Assembly: GCA_019279435.1 (NCBI GenBank)
Contig: JAAALK010000082.1
Location: 76,108,989 to 76,172,988, forward strand
Length of the DNA stretch: 64,000 nucleotides
Origin: Zizania palustris
Taxonomy: Eukaryota; Streptophyta; Magnoliopsida; Poales; Poaceae
Direction of reading: 5' to 3'
Part shown: positions 10,269-21,238 of the stretch, piece after piece
How positions within the stretch are numbered: the stretch's first letter is position 1
Layout: every line of letters starts with the position of its first letter
The notes under the pieces: model-generated
Databases searched by the model: none
Told to the model about the DNA's origin: nothing
What the model saw: the letters and a program-made list of their open reading frames with translations, nothing else
Translations under genes and position numbers: made by a program

Positions 10269-11480
10269 GTGCAGGATCGGGGACTGGAGGACGTTTGGAT
10301 CATGTACTCAGGATTCTCTTGCCACATGACGGGACATCGCAGATGGTTCTCCAGTCTCACTCCCCCAAGTTCCAAAGAGTACATCACATTCGGGAATAGT
10401 GGTCAAGGGAAGGTACACGACATTGGCTCAATTCGCATCTCTGACCATTTCTCTTTGAAGAACGTTGCTTTGGTTAGAAATTTGAACTTCAATTTGATTT
10501 CTGTTTCGCAACTTCTTGAGGATGGGTTGGAGGTTCGTTATAAGAAGGGCAATTTTTCTGTGATTGATTCTAGAGGGTCTTTGATTTGCCAGATCTTACC
10601 TTTTGGTAAGGTTTTTCGGATTGACTTCTCTAGTTCTTTTGGCCCTTCTCAATGTTTGATTGTTGGATCCTCCTCTGAGCTCTGGAAGTGGCATAGGAGG
10701 TTGGGCCATTTGAGTTTTGATCTGCTAGTCAGGTTGAGCTCTATGGACCTCATCCGAGTTTTGCCCAAGCTTAAGATGGAGAAGGATCTAGTTTGCCATC
10801 CTTGTCGTCACGGAAAAATGGTTGCCGCTTCTCACTCACCTGTGACTCAGGTGATGACTTCGTATCCTGGCGAGCTGTTACACATGGACACTGTTGGTCC
10901 AGCTCGGGTACGCTCAGTCGTTGGGAAGTGATATGCGCTTGTGATCATTGACGATTTTTCTCGATTCTCGTGGGTTTTCTTTTTGGAGTCTAAGGATGAG
11001 ACTTTTAATTTTGTTCATGACCTGATTTTGAAGCTGAAGAATGAGAACAATGGTCGGATGCAAGCAATTCGCTCCGACAACGGCTCTGAGTTCAAGAACT
11101 CTCAGTTTGTCAGCTTCTGTAGTGATTAGGGTCTTGACCATCAGTTTTCTGCTCCTTACACTCCCCCACAAAACGGCATTGTGGAACGAAAGAACCGCAC
11201 ACTAGTCGAGATGGCCAGGACGATGCTCGATGAGCACAGGACTCCTAGGCGCTTTTGGGCTGAAGCCATGAACACAACTTGCTATCTGGCCAACCACATT
11301 TTTCTTAGAGCTTACCTAGGTAAGACTTCATATGAGTTGCGGTTTGGCAGACAGCCCAAGGTGAGTCACTTGCGAGTGTTTTGCTGCAAGTGCTTTGTGC
11401 TCAAGAAGGGTGGGCATTTGGACAAATTTGAGTCTCGTTGCTGGGATGGAGTTTTTCTTGGCTATGCTTTGCATTCTTGA
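10269..11480 (+). pseudogene. Sire-2 protease remnant and integrase, broken
   Basis: Integrase inserts the cDNA copy into the genome. The segment starts at the retropepsin region, where the Sire-3 DSGCSRHMT motif has decayed to YSGFSCHMT, so the catalytic Asp is lost. Next come the gag-pre-integrase zinc region (WHRRLGHL and CHPCRHGK, about 10680-10820) and the integrase core with GELLHMDTVGP, RSDNGSEF and VERKNRT, the three acidic sites of the DDE triad. After these come the typical FWAEAMNT and GYALHS stretches. Nonsense codons are at 10929-10931, 11127-11129 (Gln in Sire-3) and 11478-11480 (Arg in Sire-3). Confidence 0.9.
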
Positions 11481-11855
11481 GGCTTCCGTGTTTGGAACCT
11501 CGACTCCCAGCAGCTTGTCGAGACTTGTGAGGTTTCTTTTGATGAGTCCTTGCCTTCTTTGACTCCTTCTTTGGAGCCTTCTAGAGATGGTGAGCTCGGA
11601 GAGTCCATCTTCGAGGAAGATGAGGACACTCCAGCTGTTGATGAGGGTGGGCCTTCTGCACTGCCTGCAGAAGCCACACCTTCTGAGACTTCGACTTAGG
11701 ATGAGGGCGGACCTCTTATCACTTCTTCCACTTCGATCGAGCCCCCTCAGTCAAGTCCAGAGGTGCTAGCTGCTGACTCTGGTGAGGTGACTTCAGATCA
11801 CCAGGGATCCCGAGCAGTTCAGCGTGATCACCCCTAAGAGCTCATCATCGGTGAT
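11481..11855 (+). pseudogene. Sire-2 integrase C-terminal acidic linker, broken
   Basis: This region continues the polyprotein between integrase and RT. It encodes an acidic, Ser/Thr/Pro-rich linker in Sire-3 (ESIFEEDDDTP and neighbours) and is split by stops here, including TAG at 11697-11699. A stop at 11835-11837 (TAA) lies where Sire-3 also has a stop (TGA, 26157-26155). Confidence 0.75.
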
Positions 11856-13461
11856 TTGTCTGCGAGGACTTTGCGTTCATCTGTTGACTCTCTTGTTGTG
11901 TTTGTTGAATCTGCGTTTGTTGCATCTTTCGAGCCTAGAGACGTTTCTAATGCTCTTTCTGATTCCAATTGGATTAATGCTATGCAAGAAGAGCTTGAGA
12001 ATTTTGTTCGCAATCGGGTTTGTACACTAGTTGAGCTGCCACCCGGATGCAACCCCATAGGCACCAAGTGGGTGTTCAAAAACAAGCAAGGTGAAGATGG
12101 GGTTGTATTGCGCAGCAAATCTCGTTTAGTTTCCTAGGGTTTTTGTCAGAAAGAGGGTATTGACTTTGAGGAGACTTTCGCCCCTGTTGCCCGTCTTGAG
12201 TCCATTCGCATTCTCTTAGCTTTTGCCGCTTCGAAGGGTTTTAAGCTTTTTCAAATGGATGTCAAGAGTGCTTTTCTTAACGGGTTTATAGAGGAGGAAG
12301 TATATGTTAGGTAGCCCCCCAGTGTTGAGAACCCTAAGTTTCCTCGACATGTTTTTAAGCTGCAAAAAGCTTTATACGGTTTGAAACAATCCCCTAGGGC
12401 TTGGTATGACCGGTTAAAGCAGTTTTTGTTGGGGAAGGCTTTGTGATGGGTTCTGTGGATAAAACTCTTTTCTTGCTCAGAGATGTTTCAGATTTCTTAG
12501 TCGCTCAGATTTACGTGGACAATATTATCTTTGGAGGTACTAATGATGTTCTTGTGTCCAAGTTTTCTGAGCAGATGCACTGTGAGTTTGAGATGAGCCT
12601 CATGGGTGAGCTCAAGTACTTCCTCGGGCTCCAGATCAAGAAGACCAAGGATGGCACCTTCATCCACCAGAGAAAGTACACTCATGACATGTTGAAGAAG
12701 TTCGATTTCGGTGGAGAGTTGAAGCCTCAGATGACCCTAATGGGCACATCTGGGGGCCTGGACAAGGACGAGAGCGGCATCAAGGTAAATGAGAGAGAGT
12801 TTAGACAGATGATTGTTCGCTGTTGTACTTGACGGTAATGAGGCCAGACATACAGTTCGTCGTGGGACTTTGCGCGCGCTTCCAGTCTTCACCACGCGCG
12901 TCTCATCAGCAGGCTGTCAAGCGCATTTTCAGGTATCTCACCTATGCGCCCGATCTTGGTCTTTATTACTCAGCATCATCATCTCTTGATTTATCTGGCT
13001 TTTCGGACGCTGACTTTGGTGGGTGCCGGTTGGATCGCAAGTCGACTTTCGGTACTTGCTAGTTTATTGGTTCTTCCCTTGTCTCTTGGTCTTCTCGAAA
13101 GCAGTCTGGTGTTGCTCTTTCGACCACTGAGGCTGAGTATTTAGCTGCTGCTAGCTGCTCCTCACAGTTAGTTTGAATGATTTCTACTTTGCGAGATTTT
13201 GGGTTGTTCTTTCCTACCAGAGTTCCTTTGTTTTGCGACAGCACCAGTGCTATTAGTGTAGGGAAAAATCCTTGTCTCCATTCAAAAACCAAACACATTG
13301 ATGTGCGCTTTCACTTTCTACGAGATCAATATGAGAAAGATGTCGTTGACCTTGTTCATGTTGATACCCATCATCAGTTGGCTGACATTTTCACCAAACC
13401 CCTGGATCAGTCTACTTTTGAGCGTTTACGAGGGAATTTGGGTGTTGTGTATCCTTTTTAG
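11856..13461 (+). pseudogene. Sire-2 reverse transcriptase and RNase H, broken
   Basis: This is the copia RT/RNase H module that copies genomic RNA into DNA. Motifs are WINAMQEELENF, GTKWVFKNKQGEDG, DVKSAFLNGF, the catalytic box and ELKYFLGLQIKKT. The RNase H end has TEAEYLAAAS, FCDSTSAI and ADIFTKPLD. The catalytic YVDD is YVDN here because of AAT at 12521-12523; Sire-3 keeps YVDD. TAG at 12135-12137, 12312-12314 and 13060-13062 replace Gln codons of Sire-3, and TGA at 13174-13176 replaces its Trp. A one-base deletion near 12438 shifts frame. The homologous end in Sire-3 fixes the stop at 13459-13461. Confidence 0.93.
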
Positions 13462-14827
13462 GATATTTTTCGTCAGTTTTCTTTCTTCTTTACTCTTTTC
13501 TTGAGTCTTTTTGTGTGTGTTCATATCATGCATACTCTCATATCACACTTTTGAGCTTGCTTCTGTTATATGATTGAACTGCTTTACTTATTCTAGCTGG
13601 TACATGCTTTTGATTACTTGTCGATGATCATGCTTTGCTTCAGTTCACATGATATGTCTAATATCTGTCATATGCATGGTTTTTGTGCTTTAAAATTGAA
13701 AAATGGTCACCATTGCTTCTGGTAACTAGCATGTGTAGGCTGAATGCGTTTGCTATCTGTTATATGCCTTGTAGCTAGTTCCTGACTTAGATGAAAATAT
13801 GCAACTTGGACATCTTTGTGCTTTAACAGGGAAAATGTGCTATAAAAATAATGAAAAATTAGAATTCCATGCCTTTTTATGCATAATCTGAAAAGATCCA
13901 GGTGGGTTTGCTGTGCCGCATTGCATTGTTCTGGACTGTGTACCATAGCACGTTGGTATGAACTAGGACAGTGTAGTGTATGCCAAGACCAATGTCTTAA
14001 GCTTCTGATGGTCCAGTTTTGGCCTAGGCTTGACTTGGTCAGTTAGCATAAGGTTTGACATGCAAATAACCCCTGGCAAAAATGAAAAAGGAAATAGAAA
14101 AAGCCTGGAAATTGAAATGATAACAAGTTTGCTGAAGCACTTTGTTTTGGACAATGCTTATCTTGGTAGATATCAGTTAGCTTCTGCATCTCATGCTTTA
14201 CCTTGCTTGTCAACTGGAAAATATGGTGATGCTTTTGTTTGCAAAAATTGAAAAATGCGTGCTAATGACTTTCTTTAGATATCATCTGTTGCACTGATCA
14301 TGTCATGTGTCTTAGACAGTATGTTTTTTGCTATACCTGCTAGATTTTGTAAATTGCAGTCAATCATATCTGAGAAGCATGCTTTCTTCACTCCACCTGC
14401 ACCCCAGTTGCAATTAATTGCATATTTTGAGGGGGAGTTGCTTTTCAGGGGGAGTCTGTGTCTCTTTAGAGTGCATCTAGTCTCGCTTGATGAGTTCAGT
14501 TGTCAACAAGAGGGAGAAATTTTGGGAGAAGAGTTTAAGGCGGAGTTTTGGCTTTCTCTCGGATTTGTTTCAGGGGGAGTTTTTGTCCCGGTTGTCCTTA
14601 CTCTTTTGATATCCTTGTTGATGATTCTGAGATTGCACTCGTTTTGAGTTTTTACTTTTGGTTAACCATAATGACCGTGTCTTGCTTTTTTCGGCTCTTG
14701 GTCATTAGGGTTAAACTTTTTCTTCATTTTCTTCTTCTCTGTTTTCTTGTGTTTTGTTTTCGTGTTTCCACATGTGTTCGCAGGTACGGAAGAGCTGATG
14801 AAGAGAAGTGTTGACAATGCACTCATC
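13462..14827 (+). other. Sire-2 post-pol non-coding region
   Basis: No gene is supported here. The region carries the block shared by all three Sire elements (13891-14078) and three extra purine tracts, GAGGGGGAG at about 14429, CAGGGGGAG at 14446 and CAGGGGGAG at 14571, before the functional tract. No envelope-like ORF is convincing; the 115-codon ORF at 14300-14647 runs through the purine tracts and is not open in Sire-3. Confidence 0.7.
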
Positions 14828-14837
14828 AAGGGGGAGA
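14828..14837 (+). promoter_or_regulatory. Sire-2 polypurine tract
   Basis: AAGGGGGAGA lies one base before the 3' LTR, in the shared context TGCACTCATCAAGGGGGAGAT. Confidence 0.88.
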
Positions 14838-14838
14838 T

Positions 14839-16895
14839 TAAGGAGCCATGTTGAAGAGCGTGGGCCTCATGGCTCCATATGTGATGAGTCATTGTCAACG
14901 GAAGTCAAAGAGGACTGATGAGGAGAGAAGACCTGCTGCGTCTGGGCCACATATGACTCAGGTACACGGGCAGCGAGCGACTGTCGGGCAAAGGGGCCAC
15001 GAAGTCGGGCTGGCCCAATCCGAGTACAAAGGCTAGGAGCAGTAGAGGATCCACTGGGCTGTTGACCAGGATTGACTCAGGTACACGGGCGGCGAGCGAT
15101 TGCTGGGCTGAGAGAGCTGCGGAATCGGGCCGATCCAATCTGGGTACCTGGTGCAAAGTCGGTGGACGCTTTGTAAGTTTTGGCGCAAAACTGATAACCG
15201 TTGATCTTGGATCAGACCGTCCTGAAGTGAAGCCGTAGTCGCTACGAAAGCTCCGCTTCCCGACAAGTTACCTGTAAATAGGAGTTTACTATTTTATCCT
15301 TAGGCCCACAGTCAGTCAGTCGAGTCTGTAAAAATATCCTAAGGGTAGTTTGGTCTTTTCCATTTATTTTCAGCGTCTGTTAAAAACCCTAAGAGTCTGT
15401 GGGAATATTCCTAGGCTATTGGGATGCCTATAAATAGGGCCCCAATCCCTAGGGTTAGGGTTACCCATTCTGAAATTCAGTTTAATTCCACTCAAAGTTT
15501 GGGTCACTTTTTGTCTCGTCTCCGTGCTTGCGCCGCCAGCATTCTGTTCTTTGTCTTTCGATTTCTTCGCTGCTGTTCATCATTCTTTCCCTGAGCAATC
15601 ATTTGTAGCAGCGAATTAATCTGTAGCATCATTTTATGGGCCCTGAAATTTCATCTCTTTGCGAGTTATTTTCTCTCTGGTTGCCTTGGTTTTTGTGCTG
15701 AGAACTGGCTTATTTTAATCTGGGCACTGTTCTTGCGCTATGGCTGGTTCTTGTTTGGCGTATAGGTACTAGTTTTCTTGCCTAGCTCCTGCTGGTGTCA
15801 GGATTGGATTTCCCCTCTTGGGTTTCGTTGCTTGTCTGTAGCCTCTCTGTCAGCATCCAGTACGAAGTCCTCCGTTTGATCGAAGCTACTTGTGTTTTGA
15901 GTACAGGCTTCGCAGGGTTTGTGTTGTAAAGCTTCGTACATCTGAGTTCTCTGGCTAAGCAAAGGATACTGCTTCAAAGAAGTTGTGTGTCCTTCGCTAC
16001 ACAGTAGGCTTCGCTGGTGTTTTTGTGATTTTTCTTGTTCAAGCTTCGCTACAGGCTTCGAACTCTTATTGCTTCACAAGCGAAGTGTACTGCTAGGCTT
16101 CGCACTGTTTTTAAACACCGATTTCTGTTGTATTTCGAAGTCTGCAAAGTAGTACTCTGAGTTTGGTACTTCGGCCATTCAGCTTCGCAGTACGTACTTC
16201 GACGGATCTTTTCGAAGAATTCCTTTTTCGAAGTATTCCACTTTTGAGTTGTTAGATCAGCAGGCTTCGAAGGTTTCGAAGGTTGTGTTCCGAAGTTTCG
16301 TGTTTAGCTTCGATACTACATACTTCACACAGGCTTCGGCTTCTGTTTTCTGTTCGAAGGTTTTCCGTCTATGAGTATCGTTCGAAGTATCTTGTTGTGG
16401 GCCCCACAGTTTTTCGGAGGTTGTTTCAAAGCTAGCTTCACTGTCTATACCTTCGCTTAATAGCCTCGAAGCACACTCCGACTCGACATCCGCAAGCTTT
16501 GCACGGACACCTCGAACCAGCTTCGACATCTACAGGCTTCGCACCACACAGGCTTCGTCAAGTACCATTCAGGAGACAACTCAGAACAGTAACCCTTCTC
16601 ATTTTACATACACTTAGAAAAATTGCGGTGATGTTTTATCTCTTTGAACCTTGATCTGCCCATGTTCTAAATGCTTTGTTATTCTGCCTATTAGCACTGT
16701 GTTGGTGTTTCTTTTTCTAGGACACCAGTTATTTATAGGCTAGATACTTTTAGGCTTTGTCGATCTGTTCGCGATTTTCTGCTAAGTCTGTTGACGTGCG
16801 TTGGGTGTTGGGTGTTGGGAACTGGCCGCTGATTCGAAAGAATTTTTTAGGCGCCCATTCACCCCCCCCCTCTGGTCGCTACTTTTGGTCCTACA
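14839..16895 (+). repeat. Sire-2 3' LTR
   Basis: This 2,057-bp LTR matches 5468-7451. Its first two bases are TA instead of TG. It keeps about 50-60 bases (about 16697-16750) and the terminal CGCTACTTTTGGT that the 5' LTR has lost. It ends CCTACA and is followed by the TSD. Confidence 0.93.
15429..15436 (+). promoter_or_regulatory. Sire-2 3' LTR TATA box
   Basis: TATAAATA corresponds to 6058-6065. From this LTR it would drive transcription outward into Tat-2. Confidence 0.6.
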
Positions 16896-16900
16896 CCGGC
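16896..16900. repeat. Sire-2 target-site duplication, right copy
   Basis: CCGGC is the mate of 5463-5467. Tat-2 LTR sequence resumes directly after it with GAAGTGGCTC, matching 37184 onward. Confidence 0.92.
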
Positions 16901-17620
16901 GAAGTGGCTCTGAGCGTGAAAACCTGCAACAGAATAGAGATCAAGTGCCAATTCGGCCTAGGGACCGAATCTACTAAGTGTTGCAGTAGGGAAACGAAGG
17001 TAGCAATCTGTTACGTAGATTAACGGGTACTTCATAGGAAAAGTTACAAGGCGATAGCAATCTATTACGTAGATTAACGGATACTTCACAGGCGAAGTAA
17101 CAAGGCTTACCACTATTCCGAAGTGGCTGGTGGAGGGCTTCCAGGCAAACCCACGAAGGTTGTAGAAAAGTAAAGATAAAAGTAAAGGTACGGTTCAAAG
17201 CTAGGGCTTTGTGTTTGATTTGTGTTGGGGGGTTTAATGAACCGGCCTAACCCCTATATTTATAGGGGCTATTCTTCTAATCTCTAAGATTAATCTATTA
17301 AGATTCGGCCTAATCATGCGTAGAGATAAAATTAGCTAGAATCAGACTCAAACTCTATCTCTGGAATTTAGCCCGAAGTGGTCCTTCGGCAGGGCCCGCC
17401 GAAGCCTACTCCTCGGGCCGAAGCTCGGCGAGGCAGGCCTCCGAAGGCCTTCGGGCCGAAGCTAGCAGGCCTGCTGGAAGGCTTCTGAAGCCCATAGCTC
17501 AATGGTCCTTTGGCCCTGTAGGGCTTCGGCCCGATCCAAGACATGTGTATTTTGGCCCAAATTACCAAAATTGATATTTTGACAATCTTAACCATTTAAT
17601 GCTATTTTTTGCTATCAACA
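16901..17620 (-). repeat. Tat-2 3' LTR, proximal part (right of Sire-2)
   Basis: The sequence matches 37184-37882 and ends GCTATCAACA. It contains the minus-strand TATA box (TATATTTATA on the plus strand, about 17255-17264) in the context CCCCTATATTTATAGGGG, which is itself a palindrome-like stretch. Confidence 0.9.
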
Positions 17621-17636
17621 CATGCCCCCTGCCTTT
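17621..17636 (-). promoter_or_regulatory. Tat-2 polypurine tract
   Basis: On the minus strand, AAGGCAGGGGGCATG immediately precedes the 3' LTR, as expected for the plus-strand primer. Confidence 0.75.
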
Positions 17637-17707
17637 TAGTGAACTAAGTGAACTAAAAGCATAACGGGCTAAGGATGATACTTCCCATATCGGCCTTTCG
17701 ACACTTT

Positions 17708-18883
17708 TCAAGCTGTTTGCCACACACTTGTGAAATACTTTTTCAAGTACCTGCCATTCAAATCTCTTCGAAACCGCTCTCCTTGTAGAGATTCTGACAC
17801 ATATGCATTACTTGGAGCGATTTTGGCTATTTTTAAAGGGCCTTCCCAACTAGGTGACCACTTACCAAATTTGGGGCTCTTAGTGCCTAAGGGCAAAATC
17901 ATCTTCCAAACCAAATCATCAACTTGAAACGATTTTTGTTTAACTTTCTTATTGTAGGCTCTAGCTACTCTCATTTTGTCTATTTATATAGCTTCTAAAG
18001 CCCTTAGCCTCTTATCGGTCACTTCTTCTAAATTGTCCTTCAAAAGAGTCTTATATTCATCGACCGATAAGCCATTTTGCTTTAGAACTCTTAAGGAGCC
18101 AAGATCTACTCCTACAGGTAGAACGACCTCTTGCCCATATACTAGATCATATGGACTAACTTTAGTAGCACTATGCTTCACGATTCTACAAGCCCATAGT
18201 GCCTCAAAAAGCACTTTATGCCACCTCTTGGGGAACTCTTCGATTATCCTCTTAAAGAGCTTAATCACAATTTTATTACTAGACTTGGCCTGACCATTGG
18301 CCTGAGCATAATATGGTGAAGAGTTTACCAACTTAATACCATAAAATTCGGCAAAGTCACTCACTTCTTTAGAAACAAATGAACTACCTTGATCTATAGT
18401 GAGAGTTTGGGGAATACTGAATCTATGTATAATGTGCTTCAAGATAAAATCAATTACCTCATTGTTAGTCATATTCTTGAGAGGCACGGCTTCGGTCCAT
18501 TTGGTGAAGTAGTCTGTTGCCATTAACACGAACCAATGCCCTTTTGAAGAAGGAGAATAAATTTGGCCGATGAAGTCTAAACCCCATCCTTAGAATGACC
18601 ATGGCTTGATAATAGGGTTAAGTAATGAAGCATGAGCTAGCTGAATATTACCAAACTTTTGACACGCTTCACACCCTCTATATTATCTAAAACAATCCTC
18701 AATCATAGTCGGCCAGTAGAAACATGCTCTTTTGAGCATCCAACTCCTTTTCTGGGCCGACTGATGAGTTCCATAAAGCCCTTCATGGACTTCTCCCGTA
18801 GATACTTGGGATTGTTCGTCGTCTAAATACTTTAAAAGCACTCCATCAACAGTTCGGCAATACAGTACATCATCTAGCAACAC
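17708..18883 (-). pseudogene. Tat-2 integrase, broken
   Basis: This is a gypsy integrase read leftwards. The zinc-binding part (EGLYGTHQSAQKR, ACFYWPTM) ends in a stop at 18685-18683. The core follows with ATDYFTKWTEAVPL, the second Asp in TIDQGSSF, and ANGQAKSSNK. Tat relatives have Glu in this last motif (QAE), but the codon at 18286-18284 is AAG, Lys, so the third DDE residue is missing. The C-terminal domain at 17974-17708 (QVDDLVWKMILP, WEGPLKIAK, GRYLKKYF) is separated by one more stop. Confidence 0.9.
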
Positions 18884-19277
18884 AAATTTAAACGCTTGTC
18901 ACCGAACTTTCCGATCAACCTTTGACTGGGATTTCTTAAATACTAGACGATTGAATTCTCTAATCGTCCTTATGGACATCTGGAGGGTCTGCTTACTCCT
19001 TTCCTAGAGTGATGTCTAAAGTGCTAACTTTAGGGTGCCCCCCGGGCCTTTCCCATTTCTGCCGAAGGCTAACTCAGTCGGTCATGCGGAGCCGGTCAGA
19101 CCGAAGCCTTCCGCCGGAGGGTTCTAGTTCCCGAAGACCTCTGCTGTCTAGTGGGCATCGGCCTAGGGGCTCCAGCGTGCAAGGACCTTCAGCGGATGGA
19201 GTGTTCTGGCATGAGGGCTCCGACGCGTGACATCCTCCGGTGGCCGGAGGGGTCCGACCCATAGGGTTCGACAGACC
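18884..19277 (-). other. Tat-2 pol interval with a GC-rich island
   Basis: Between the second RNase H and integrase the surrounding pol is AT-rich. About 19035-19310 is conspicuously GC-rich, with repeated CCGGAGGG, CTCCG and CGAAG words and no pol motif. The RNase H and integrase frames differ across it. It may be a variable linker or a small inserted fragment; no duplication marks an insertion. Confidence 0.4.
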
Positions 19278-19820
19278 TCACGCCTGCCTGAAGCTTCTGG
19301 CTTTGGTAGTGAGACCAAGCATTGGCTTTTCATGTACAGAAAATTTACCTCTCCTGACTTGATAGCTAGATGCTTGCTGAGCCAAATCATTTGCAATGGA
19401 ATTGTCTTCTCTTGACACATAAGAAATTTTGAAGTCGTCAAAAGTAACAACTATGTCTAAACATTTATCCAAGTAACTATTTAGCAAGCCATTAAAACAT
19501 TGAGCACTCTTAGCTACTTGTTGTACTACTAACAGAGAATCACCATATGCATGCACATGTTTAGCACCTATAGATTCTAACAATTCAAGTCCTAGCAATA
19601 GAGCATCATATTCAGCTTGGTTATTAGTAGAGGGAAATTATAAACGGACAGAGGTCTCAAAGCGCATTCCATTAGGTGATATGAGGACCACTCCAATACC
19701 TTGGCCATTCTTGCAAGCTGAACCATCAAAATAAAGTGTCCATGGTACTACCTCAATTAGAGCAATATTGTCACCCCAATTGATGTCCACGTGGTGATCA
19801 ACTATAAAGTTAGCAACAAT
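19278..19820 (-). pseudogene. Tat-2 second (archaeal-type) RNase H
   Basis: The segment at 19598-19278 reads LGLELLESIGAKHVHAYGDS, then LVVQQVAK and YVSREDNSIANDLAQQAS, which are the typical motifs of the extra RNase H of Tat elements. The N-terminal half (about 19820-19600) is interrupted by a stop near 19637. This duplicated RNase H, located before integrase, is the main reason for the Tat assignment. Confidence 0.85.
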
Positions 19821-21233
19821 TTAGCCTTTCATAGCTCTTAGAGGTTCATAGGCTAAATCATACTCAATCAAAGCGTAAGCCCACTTTATGATTCTTCCAG
19901 TTAGAATCGTATTTTGAAACATGTATTTTATGACATCGGTTTGGCAAGCGACAATACATGTAGTAGGGAGAAGATAGTGACGTAATTTGGTACATGCATA
20001 ATAAAGTAATAAACATAAACGCTCCACAAACACGTACCTTGTTTTGGCATCCATTAGGCAGCGACTCAAGAATGTGATGATGTACTCTCTTCCCTCCACC
20101 TCCTGGGTTAGCACGGCTCCTATCACGCTATCTTCGGCGGTGATGTACAGACGAAACGGAATTCCGGCTTTTGGCGCTCTCACTATGGGTGGTGATGACA
20201 AGCACTCTTTAATCTTTTCAAAGGCATTTTTCTGACTTGTCCCCCAAGTGAACTCGGCTTCATTCTTTAGCCGGAGTATAGGGACAAAGGCATCAATCTT
20301 GCTAGACAAGTTAGATATGAAGCGACGAAAATAATTCATCTTGCCTAGCAAATTTGCACATCATTCTTGCATGTTGGCGCTGCAAAGTTTCTAATCTCCT
20401 CAAGCCTCTTAGGATCAATTTCTATACCTCTTTCATGAATCATGAATCCTAAGAACTTGCCTTCCGACATGCCAAAAACACATTTGAGCGGGTTGATTTT
20501 CAAACCATACTGTCGCATCCTATCAAAAGCAACTTTCAAATCGGCTAAGTGGTTTCCCATAGCATCCAATTTGACTACAACATCATCTATGTATACTTCT
20601 AACATAACTCCTAACAAGTCATGAAATATCAAGTTCATAGCACGTTGATATGTAGTGCTAACATTCTTTAAACCAAAAGTCATAACGACCTACTCGAACA
20701 AACCGACAAAACCAGGGCATCGAAAGGCTGTCTTGTAGACGTCCTCTTCGGCCATAAAAATTTGATTATAACCAGTGTTGCCATCAAGAAAACTTAGTAC
20801 CTTGTGTCCTAAAGCATCGTTGATTAGCATGTCGACTATTGGCATGGGATATTCGTCCTTTGGAGTGGCCTTGTTTAGATCCTTGAAATCAATACAAACT
20901 CATATTTTGTTGCTCCTCTTCTTTTCTACAAGTATAATGTTAGCGACCCATTCAGCATACCTGCATGGCCTAATAAACTCAGCCTTGAGTAATCGCTTGA
21001 CCTCCTCTTTAACTTGGTCATAGACGGCCAAATTAAAGCAACGCTGAGGCTGTTTATAAGGCCTAAATCCGGGTTTAATAGTTAGCAGATGCTCCACGAG
21101 CTCGTGGCTTAATCCAGGCATCTCGCTATACTCCTATGCGAAACAATCGATGTACGACCGAAGAAACTTTATTACTTCGGCCTTCTCATCAGCCTGCAAA
21201 TGTTGGTTTACAAAAGTCGGCCTTGGGATACTA
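19821..21233 (-). pseudogene. Tat-2 reverse transcriptase and RNase H, broken
   Basis: This is gypsy RT read leftwards from the Sire-3 insertion. Motifs in order are FRPYKQPQRCFN, YAEWVANIILVEKK, MTFGLKNVSTTYQRAMN, the intact catalytic VYIDDVVVK (about 20590) and GKFLGFMIHERGIE. After a frameshift at about 20348, MNYFRRFISNLS and the first RNase H follow (LYITAEDSVIGAVLTQE, TRYVFVERLCLLL). TAG codons near 21136 (FA*EYSEMP) and 20693 (FE*VVMTFG) stand where relatives have Trp. The TSD of Sire-3 at 21234-21238 marks the break; pol continues at 32503. Confidence 0.92.
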
Positions 21234-21238
21234 CCATC
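21234..21238. repeat. Sire-3 target-site duplication, left copy
   Basis: CCATC directly precedes Sire-3 and recurs at 32503-32507 directly after it. Confidence 0.92.

Larger units (their letters stand above)
5468..16895 (+). mobile_element. Sire-2: full-length Sirevirus-type Ty1/copia retrotransposon
   Basis: This is a complete 11.4-kb plus-strand copia element with TSD CCGGC, inserted in the Tat-2 3' LTR. It comprises a 5' LTR, a tRNA-iMet primer-binding site, gag with two zinc knuckles, protease, integrase, reverse transcriptase, RNase H, a 1.4-kb untranslated spacer with several purine tracts, and a 3' LTR. The order integrase before RT defines copia. It is the same family as Sire-3 but more decayed, with several frameshifts, at least eight nonsense codons and an RT active-site change. 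LTR divergence is about 4-5 percent in the first few hundred bases. Confidence 0.95.

Noticed and set aside
14300..14647. Possible envelope-like ORF after Sire-2 pol
   Set aside because: It crosses purine tracts, shows no signal peptide or transmembrane pattern I trust, and is not conserved in Sire-3.
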